A DNA stretch of 53,088 nucleotides from a virus: positions 1 to 53,088 of IMG/VR virus record IMGVR_UViG_3300035670_000285; one strand, 5' to 3'. This document shows positions 47,065 to 53,088 of the stretch, in pieces. Within the stretch, counting starts at the first letter, position 1. Each line of letters opens with the position of its first letter. A program made the position numbers and the translations under genes. The notes below the pieces were generated by a model. That model was not told the origin of the DNA. It saw nothing but the letters and a program-made list of their open reading frames with translations, and ran no database searches.

Positions 47065-47073
47065 ATATTTATA
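47065..47073 (+). promoter_or_regulatory. Candidate late promoter motif (ATATTTATA)
   Basis: Copy 14, three bases before ATG 47077. It argues for this ATG over the in-frame start at 47047 inside the terminase gene. Confidence 0.5.
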
Positions 47074-47076
47074 CAC

Positions 47077-48939
47077 ATGGTAGACACATCTTTATTTGGT
47101 AGACTCAAACGATTATTTTCAACTGATGTAATTATACGCAACGTTGGTGGTAATCAAGTAACAGTAATCGACACAGATCATATACAAGCAACAGGAGTTG
47201 TACAAACAAATATGTACCCTGACAGGTACCAGCGCATATACACTGGCGGTTTAGGTACTTATGTTGGTAATGCTCCTTATTCTAACTATACTGTATTAAG
47301 ACCTCAGTTATATAATGACTATGAAGTAATGGATGGTGATCCAATTGTAGCATCTGTATTAGATATTGTAGCTGATGAATCTACACTTAAAAATGGTGCA
47401 GGTGAAGTATTAGCTATTAAATCACCTGATGAAAATATTCAAAGAATATTGTACAATCTATTCTATGATGTATTAAATATTGAATTTAATCTTTGGGGAT
47501 GGGTTCGTACAATGTGCAAGTATGGTGACCTATATCTACATCTCCATATTGCAGAAAAATATGGTGTTTACCAAGTAATTCCTCTTAACGTATACAACGT
47601 AATCAGAGAAGAAGGACTTGACCCTAAAAACCCAGCGTACGTACAATTTAGAGTATCACCAAACGCTGCATACTCTGGAATTATAAGCCCATCATCAGAT
47701 AATGATGTGGTGTTCCAAAACTATGAAATAGCAAACTTTAGACTGTTAGGAGATTATAATTTCCTTCCTTATGGTCGTTCATACATTGAACCTGCTCGTA
47801 AAATATTTAAGCAATTAGCATTGATGGAAGATGCAATGTTAATTCACCGTATTTTAAGAGCACCTCAACGCCGTGTTTACTACGTTGACACCGGAAACAT
47901 CCCACCAAATGAAATTCCTCAGTTCATGGAAAAGTTGAAAACACAAACTCAACGTACTCCATTTACTGACCCTAAAACTGGTGAATATAATCTTCGCTAC
48001 AACATGATGAATGTAAATGAAGATTTTTACATACCAGTTAGAGGTGGAAACACAAATACTAAAATTGATACATTACCTGGTCTTGAGTATAATGCAATTG
48101 AAGACGTTGTTTACTTAAGAGATAAAATGTTAGCTGCTATGAAAGTTCCTAAGGCATTCTTAGGATATGAAGCTGATGTTGAAGGTAAATCTACACTAGC
48201 ACAACAAGATATTCGTTTTGCTCGTACAATTGAACGTATACAACGTATTGTTGTTAGTGAATTAACTAAAATCGCGTTAGTACACTTATATTCTCAAGGT
48301 TATACTGATGAGAATTTAACAAACTTTGAACTAGAATTAACGACTCCTTCTATCGTTTACGATCAAGAAAGAATTGCGTTAATGAAAGAAAAGGTTGATT
48401 TAGCTAAAAATATTATGGATGCTAGTTTGTTCCCAACTGACTACATTTATGATTATCTATTCCATATGAGTGATGACAAATATGAGGAAATGCGTGATCT
48501 AGTAGTTGAAGATAAAAAACGTATGTTCCGTCTATCACAAATTGAAAACGAAGGAAATGACCCGTTAACTAGTGGACAATCATATGGAACGCCACATGAC
48601 TTAGCCTCATTGTATGGTAAAGGTCGTAACGGGGTCGGAGTGCCGCCTGCCTACGATGAGTCTAACCCTATTGGACGTCCTCAAGAAAAAACATCTGTTT
48701 ATAACACTCAAAAGCGTGTATTAGGTAAAGATCCATTAGGTAAAGAAGTAGATCTTCAACCGGATTCTGCTAGAGCTCCTGAACCTAAAGGTGGTTCACC
48801 ACTAGCTTTAGAAAATACTAAAGCGGTATATGCTCAAAATAAAAAGATGCTTGAGGAAATGTTTAAAAAATCTAATGTATTCGATCAAAAGGGTAACAAT
48901 TCTTCATTGCTAGACGAATCAAACATCAAAGATATATAA
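47077..48939 (+). CDS. gp20: Portal protein gp20, 620 aa
   Basis: Start ATG 47077 (M-V-D-T-S-L-F-G-R-L-K-R-L-F). T4-type gp20 landmarks: D-G-D-P-I-V-A-S-V-L-D-I-V-A-D-E-S (near 88-104), R-I-L-R-A-P-Q-R-R-V-Y-Y-V-D (near 260-273), and F-L-G-Y-E-A-D-V-E-G-K-S-T-L-A (near 366-380). Length exceeds T4 gp20 (524 aa) because of a Gly/Pro-rich C-terminal tail. Forms the dodecameric channel at the head vertex, initiating assembly and docking the terminase encoded just upstream. Confidence 0.93.
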   Translation: MVDTSLFGRLKRLFSTDVIIRNVGGNQVTVIDTDHIQATGVVQTNMYPDRYQRIYTGGLGTYVGNAPYSNYTVLRPQLYNDYEVMDGDPIVASVLDIVADESTLKNGAGEVLAIKSPDENIQRILYNLFYDVLNIEFNLWGWVRTMCKYGDLYLHLHIAEKYGVYQVIPLNVYNVIREEGLDPKNPAYVQFRVSPNAAYSGIISPSSDNDVVFQNYEIANFRLLGDYNFLPYGRSYIEPARKIFKQLALMEDAMLIHRILRAPQRRVYYVDTGNIPPNEIPQFMEKLKTQTQRTPFTDPKTGEYNLRYNMMNVNEDFYIPVRGGNTNTKIDTLPGLEYNAIEDVVYLRDKMLAAMKVPKAFLGYEADVEGKSTLAQQDIRFARTIERIQRIVVSELTKIALVHLYSQGYTDENLTNFELELTTPSIVYDQERIALMKEKVDLAKNIMDASLFPTDYIYDYLFHMSDDKYEEMRDLVVEDKKRMFRLSQIENEGNDPLTSGQSYGTPHDLASLYGKGRNGVGVPPAYDESNPIGRPQEKTSVYNTQKRVLGKDPLGKEVDLQPDSARAPEPKGGSPLALENTKAVYAQNKKMLEEMFKKSNVFDQKGNNSSLLDESNIKDI

Positions 48940-48947
48940 TAAAATAC

Positions 48948-48956
48948 ATATTTATA
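48948..48956 (+). promoter_or_regulatory. Candidate late promoter motif (ATATTTATA)
   Basis: Copy 15, 17 bases before GTG 48974. Confidence 0.5.
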
Positions 48957-48973
48957 ATTAGTAAATTTACAGT

Positions 48974-49825
48974 GTGAAACTAAAACATAACAAATTTAAA
49001 AATACTGGTATTTTATTTGAGCTCCTTACCAGGCAGATCACAGCAGACATTATGTCTAATAAAGAATCTGCGGCCGTAGACATCGTAAAAAAATATTTTT
49101 CACGCGGCGAATTATCTAAAGAATATAAGCTATATCAAACCTTAACTAAAGCAATAGCACTTAGTGAGGTTAAAGCAGAAAGCATTATCAATGCTACTAT
49201 TAAATTATCAGAGCGTTTAAATCGTTCTAATCTTCGTAAAGAAAAATATAACTTAATTAAGGAAATTAAAGAACATTACGATTTAGAGGAGTTCTTTAAA
49301 GCAAAAATCCACAATTATAAAGCATACGCTGCTGTTTATAACTTAATTGAAGCTCACATATCAACTGAATTTATAGAACCATCATTTATTGTTGAAAATA
49401 AAGTAACTTTACTTGAATTTTTAACACAACAAGATGTAAATAAAAATAAAGTTGAGGATCAAGTAATGCTTGAATATGCTTCTCAAGATAAAGCAACTCG
49501 CGCATTGATTTCTAAAATAATGATTGACAAGTTTAATGAAAAATATGCAAACTTGTTACCTGAGCAGCGTGAGGTATTAAAAACTTATATTAATAAGATT
49601 TCTAATACTGTTTCTTTACGTGAATATATTAATAACAGTTTTGAAAATATAAAAAAATCTTTGATGGAGTTACAAGATAAAGTAACTGATCAAAGAACAC
49701 AGATTAAGCTTAAAGAACTATCATCAATTATCAAGCCACTTGATAAAAATGAATCTGTTAAAGATGAAGATATCCTTAATATTCTTCAATTCCATGAGTT
49801 AATCCATGAAATCAAAACATTATGA
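48974..49825 (+). CDS. Portal-adjacent conserved protein, 283 aa
   Basis: GTG start. L-K-H-N-K-F-K-N-T-G-I-L-F-E-L-L-T-R-Q-I (3-22) is a well-kept N-terminal signature of a family that sits directly after the portal in marine T4-like phages (from memory). All-helical, acidic/basic mixed. Role unknown, likely head assembly. Its stop overlaps the next ATG (ATGA). Confidence 0.62.
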   Translation: MKLKHNKFKNTGILFELLTRQITADIMSNKESAAVDIVKKYFSRGELSKEYKLYQTLTKAIALSEVKAESIINATIKLSERLNRSNLRKEKYNLIKEIKEHYDLEEFFKAKIHNYKAYAAVYNLIEAHISTEFIEPSFIVENKVTLLEFLTQQDVNKNKVEDQVMLEYASQDKATRALISKIMIDKFNEKYANLLPEQREVLKTYINKISNTVSLREYINNSFENIKKSLMELQDKVTDQRTQIKLKELSSIIKPLDKNESVKDEDILNILQFHELIHEIKTL

Positions 49826-51096
49826 TTCCTAATAAAGTAAAAAAATATATTGACGAGCTTATCCATGAAATGATAGAAGAAATGGATGGAGCTACGTCTA
49901 CTACTGCTAGTGCTGGTGGTGAATACAATAGTAAATATTTTCTTAAAAGACCAAAGAAATTAGAAGAAAAAACCCCTACTTTAGCCGCAGGCAAAGCTAA
50001 TATTAGTTCATATACTAAAGACGGATTTGAAAGAGTACCTGAGGGAATGCCATCTGATTCTAAAATATATGATTATAAACAATTTCCTGCAAAGCCTGCT
50101 CCTAAAAAAATTAAATTGTATAAAGAAGCAACAGGAAATGTACCAAGTAAAGGCAAGAAAAAAGGTGCAAAAAGATTTATTCCATCTGAATTTGAATTTC
50201 CTTTATTTTTACTTGATCCTATCAAAATAGGTGACACCTCTAGAGTATATTTTAGAATAGCTACTAACAATAAAGGAGAATCAATATTAATGATTGATCC
50301 TTTAGTAAAAGTATCTTTAGATGCCATTGAAAGAGGCAGAACCTCATTTGAAAAAGAACAAAAGCTTTCTGAGTTAACTAGATTTATAAAAGAAAAAGTT
50401 CCTAATGGAATTAGAGGATTGATAAAAAAAGCATCTCAAGGAGCTAAAATAGCAGGAAATAATTTTATTCCATTAAATCTTATCTTGTCAAAAGATGAGA
50501 GTGAAGGAGATGATAAATGGTATGTTAAAAATCCATTTATGGGAGGAAAAACCAAAATAACACCAGGTGGTATCCAATTTTTAAAAGATATTAAAATAGA
50601 TAAAAGCAAAGGAAAAGGAAGAGAAGATGAAATATCTATGCTAATTTGGTTATATAAAAATCAAGATAATGATGTTACTTTAAGTGATTTCTCAGAAGAA
50701 ACAGACAGGCCTATACAATCAGTGTCAGCAATAGCTAATAAACTTACGTCTAATGGCTATGCAGATGTTGAGAAAAGTGAATATAAGGACATTAATGTTA
50801 AAATGTATGAGTCTTTGAAAAATATGATTGAAACAGAACTATTGAATGAGATTTCATATCGCCGTTTTAATGAAAACGTATCTAAAATTTCTTCTGAGCG
50901 TAAAATTACCCGCGCATTAAATGAAGTTAGAAAACGTATTAGAGAAATTGAACAAGTAATTGAATATTCTAACAGATTAAAGACTGAAAATACAATTAAA
51001 AAAGAATCATTTTGGACTTCTAAAACAGAGCAATTAAGTGCTCTATCTGAAAGACTAAATGATTTATCAAATAAAATTAGAAATTTATCACAATAA
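49822..51096 (+). CDS. Head-region protein with winged-helix-like segment, 424 aa
   Basis: N-terminal amphipathic helix (V-K-K-Y-I-D-E-L-I-H-E-M-I-E-E-M) with several I-x-E or M-x-E sites, then T-T-A-S-A-G-G-E-Y. Residues 275-335 (E-I-S-M-L-I-W-L-Y-K-N, S-D-F-S-E-E-T-D-R-P, A-I-A-N-K-L) resemble a winged helix. C-terminal coiled coil. Position after portal suggests prohead core; not proven. Confidence 0.58.
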   Translation: MIPNKVKKYIDELIHEMIEEMDGATSTTASAGGEYNSKYFLKRPKKLEEKTPTLAAGKANISSYTKDGFERVPEGMPSDSKIYDYKQFPAKPAPKKIKLYKEATGNVPSKGKKKGAKRFIPSEFEFPLFLLDPIKIGDTSRVYFRIATNNKGESILMIDPLVKVSLDAIERGRTSFEKEQKLSELTRFIKEKVPNGIRGLIKKASQGAKIAGNNFIPLNLILSKDESEGDDKWYVKNPFMGGKTKITPGGIQFLKDIKIDKSKGKGREDEISMLIWLYKNQDNDVTLSDFSEETDRPIQSVSAIANKLTSNGYADVEKSEYKDINVKMYESLKNMIETELLNEISYRRFNENVSKISSERKITRALNEVRKRIREIEQVIEYSNRLKTENTIKKESFWTSKTEQLSALSERLNDLSNKIRNLSQ

Positions 51097-51103
51097 TTAA
51101 TAT

Positions 51104-51604
51104 ATGAAAGACGATAAAAAAATCTTAAGTAAAGAAGAACTCAAGAAAAAACTTGACGACTTAGGTGAAGAAATTAAATATCGCGTTGCGGAAGCTAAAA
51201 AATCTGACGATAGTGTAGCTAATGCTCACAAAACAGACATTGGTGAATTAATGAAAGGCTATCGTAGCATGAAAGAGGCTTACAACAGAATGTTAAAAAC
51301 TGAACAAGAATCTTTACAACTTGAAGATATTTTATCATCTTTATCTGAAGAAAAGGAAGAAGATCCAAAGAGAGTTGAAGAAAGAGAAAAACTTCATGAA
51401 GATAGAGTTAAAGCTTTTGACGAGCTTATGGACCTAGTTGGTAGTATCAAGGCAGCTTTACCAAAAGCTAAAAAACAAACCGAAGTATATTACAAAAAGA
51501 ATCCAAAATCATATGCTATCGTGTTTGCTACTGACGATATTAAAGAAAATCTAGCAGATATTTTAGAAAAACTTACAGGAAAAGAAGAAAAAACCGAAGA
51601 ATAA
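51104..51604 (+). CDS. Helical scaffold-like protein, 166 aa
   Basis: Almost wholly charged helix (L-K-K-K-L-D-D-L-G-E-E-I-K-Y, then E-E-K-E-E-D-P-K-R-V-E-E-R). Acidic coiled-coil proteins of this size near the portal are typical of prohead core components, and no catalytic residues are visible. TAATG overlap with the next gene. Confidence 0.58.
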   Translation: MKDDKKILSKEELKKKLDDLGEEIKYRVAEAKKSDDSVANAHKTDIGELMKGYRSMKEAYNRMLKTEQESLQLEDILSSLSEEKEEDPKRVEEREKLHEDRVKAFDELMDLVGSIKAALPKAKKQTEVYYKKNPKSYAIVFATDDIKENLADILEKLTGKEEKTEE

Positions 51605-53088
51605 TGAAAAGTATTAGCGTACAATACCAAGAGTTAAAAGAAGGAAGAATGACTCAACATCAATTTTTGCGTAATGCAAGAATGTTATTCCCTAACTTTG
51701 TAACTAACCATAACTCATTTGATGATTCCGTTAAGATCCTTAAAACTAAAGGATTATTAAACGAAGGTAATGCCGTTAAAGGCACCCCTGATAAAGCCCC
51801 ATCATATGACTACCCAACCCAACCAGGCAAGTACATGAAAGTTGTACAAGAGCCAGAGGTTGATGAACAAGATGGTATTTATCCTGCTACTACTGTAACA
51901 GATATTCCTAAGGAAGAAGTTAGTAAGCCAATTAAAAGCAAAAATAGACCTGATGGTTTAGAACCTGCTAAAGATAAGGATAAGAAAAACGAAATGAAGA
52001 AAATTCGTATCGTTAAGGAATCTAAAAAAAGTTTAACTGAACTAACCTCAGTTAGTGATAAAGAAATCCAAAGTGGTGAATTTAATTCTTTAAAAAATAT
52101 TCAAAAAGACTATTTATCTAATCACCCATTATCTATTCAACCTACCTCTTTTTCAGGAGATAAAGAATCTCCTCTTAAATTAACTGATCTAAGATGGTAC
52201 AATAATCAAGATAATACTTTTGGATTTACTATGACCTTTGATCGCCCAGGAAATAGGGATGAATATATTGATATTACTTTTTATAAAGATAAGCAAAATA
52301 ATCCTGTTAAAAACATACGTTTAACAGATAAAATACAAGGTTCATGGAAAGAATATAAAGATGATATTATTGGATATTTAAATAAAGCAATGAGATCAGC
52401 TCAAGTTGATAGTAAATATGTAGATAGTATCATTACTACTTTATCAAGAATGACTCCTGAAAAAATAAGAGACACTAATGCTTTCAATGAATCAAACATT
52501 AAAAACAACCCAGTAGATGATAGTGATGATGCTGCTTTTGATGCTATGATTGAAAAAGCTAAAGCAGAAGAAGAAGCAGAAGAAGCAATTAAAAGCGGCT
52601 TTGGAATTCAAGATCCATTAGAAGAAGCAGAAAAAGAACTTGCAACACCTGATGTTGAAGCTATTAAAAAGCTATTAATGCAAAATAATATGCTTGTAAA
52701 TAGACTTAAAACAGTAGGTAATCCTGTAGAATTAGAAGACTTAACAGATGAAATTCTTGGCCTTGTAGATCCAAAAATCCTCCAAAATATATCAGGAGCA
52801 AGAACAGCAGTAATGAATGCACTTAGAAGAGCATCAGAGGAGGTAAAAGGAAAACCAAAATTTAGTCCTGGATCAATAAGTAATTCTTATGAAAAAGCTC
52901 TTCAAGGTAAATTTCGCTCACCTGGCGCTAGTGGTCCTGGAGAGTCTAGCAATAGATTAAAAGAAACCATTAAAAAAATGGTTAACAAGGTATTAGATGA
53001 ATATGAAAAAGGAGATGAAAGTGATGAAGCTCCTTCTAATAGAGAAGCTGTTAGTGAAATTGTAGAAATAATGATTGATAGATTAGAA
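51604..53088 (+). CDS. Head-region protein, 3' end outside the window (495 codons seen)
   Basis: Starts ATG 51604 overlapping the preceding stop; the frame stays open to the window edge. N-terminus M-K-S-I-S-V-Q-Y-Q-E-L-K-E-G-R, then Q-F-L-R-N-A-R-M-L-F-P-N-F-V and S-F-D-D-S-V-K-I-L-K. A Lys/Glu-rich middle and a globular stretch (D-N-T-F-G-F-T-M-T-F-D-R-P) follow. Probably a head core or structural protein; T4-like order would place prohead protease, scaffold and major capsid genes next. Confidence 0.62.
   Translation, partial: MKSISVQYQELKEGRMTQHQFLRNARMLFPNFVTNHNSFDDSVKILKTKGLLNEGNAVKGTPDKAPSYDYPTQPGKYMKVVQEPEVDEQDGIYPATTVTDIPKEEVSKPIKSKNRPDGLEPAKDKDKKNEMKKIRIVKESKKSLTELTSVSDKEIQSGEFNSLKNIQKDYLSNHPLSIQPTSFSGDKESPLKLTDLRWYNNQDNTFGFTMTFDRPGNRDEYIDITFYKDKQNNPVKNIRLTDKIQGSWKEYKDDIIGYLNKAMRSAQVDSKYVDSIITTLSRMTPEKIRDTNAFNESNIKNNPVDDSDDAAFDAMIEKAKAEEEAEEAIKSGFGIQDPLEEAEKELATPDVEAIKKLLMQNNMLVNRLKTVGNPVELEDLTDEILGLVDPKILQNISGARTAVMNALRRASEEVKGKPKFSPGSISNSYEKALQGKFRSPGASGPGESSNRLKETIKKMVNKVLDEYEKGDESDEAPSNREAVSEIVEIMIDRLE

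Noticed and set aside
47047-47076. Portal start at 47047
   Set aside because: It lies inside the terminase gene and across the ATATTTATA motif; ATG 47077 fits better.

Overview
The window is a contiguous piece of a tailed, contractile (T4-like) bacteriophage genome. Every credible gene is on the + strand. Genes are packed with TAATG or ATGA overlaps. The sequence is AT-rich, apart from one short GC-rich island at about 1.66-1.85 kb. The T4-type core is recognisable from protein sequence: a late sigma factor (gp55-like), baseplate hub/spike (gp5-like), baseplate wedge proteins (gp25 and gp6), primase (gp61-like), large terminase (gp17) and portal (gp20). The host is probably a member of the Bacteroidota. 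Ten sites fit the Bacteroidota promoter pattern TTTG-N19/20-TAnnTTTG, Shine-Dalgarno sequences are almost absent, and A-rich leaders precede the start codons. No host is proven from this window alone.

Layout. (1) 1-1.65 kb: five tiny unknown genes, most of them a stand-alone cassette of host-type promoter, ORF and hairpin terminator. (2) 1.66-1.85 kb: a strong terminator followed by a GC-rich, palindrome-dense island of unknown role. (3) 1.9-4.8 kb: small genes, a T5orf172/GIY-YIG protein, and a gp55-like late sigma factor. (4) 4.8-16.3 kb: hub, baseplate wedge and large tail proteins. (5) 16.3-28.8 kb: tail fibre and adhesin module, with a 2,078-residue Thr/Pro/Ser repeat protein, a smaller relative, Cys-rich caps and two embedded SAM methyltransferases. 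(6) 28.8-32.5 kb: GIY-YIG nuclease, primase, PD-(D/E)XK nuclease, then a glycosyltransferase/LpxH-like phosphoesterase pair. (7) 32.5-45.4 kb: many small or accessory proteins. They include an HExxH-ADP-ribosyltransferase-like fusion, a second HExxH protein, a family sharing an N-terminal tag (M-[IK]-K-L-x-D-I-L-x-E), a DnaQ-like exonuclease, an FAD dehydrogenase behind its own terminator and promoter, and a P-loop kinase. (8) 45.5-53.1 kb: terminase, portal and four portal-adjacent head proteins, the last cut by the window edge.

How it may work together. Host-type promoters serve the small left-hand genes, the primase, the FAD dehydrogenase and a few others. A second motif, ATATTTATA with no -33 box, lies 4-30 bases before the first gene of most structural operons and is a good candidate for the promoter read by the phage's own gp55-like sigma. 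The shared N-terminal tag resembles, in length and in its L-x-E position, the capsid-targeting peptide of T4 internal proteins. This suggests that part of the 32-45 kb block encodes proteins packed in the head and injected with DNA. That would fit a metallopeptidase/ADP-ribosyltransferase fusion (T4 Alt is also an injected ADP-ribosyltransferase). Head protease, major capsid, tail sheath and tail tube genes were not found and presumably lie outside the window.
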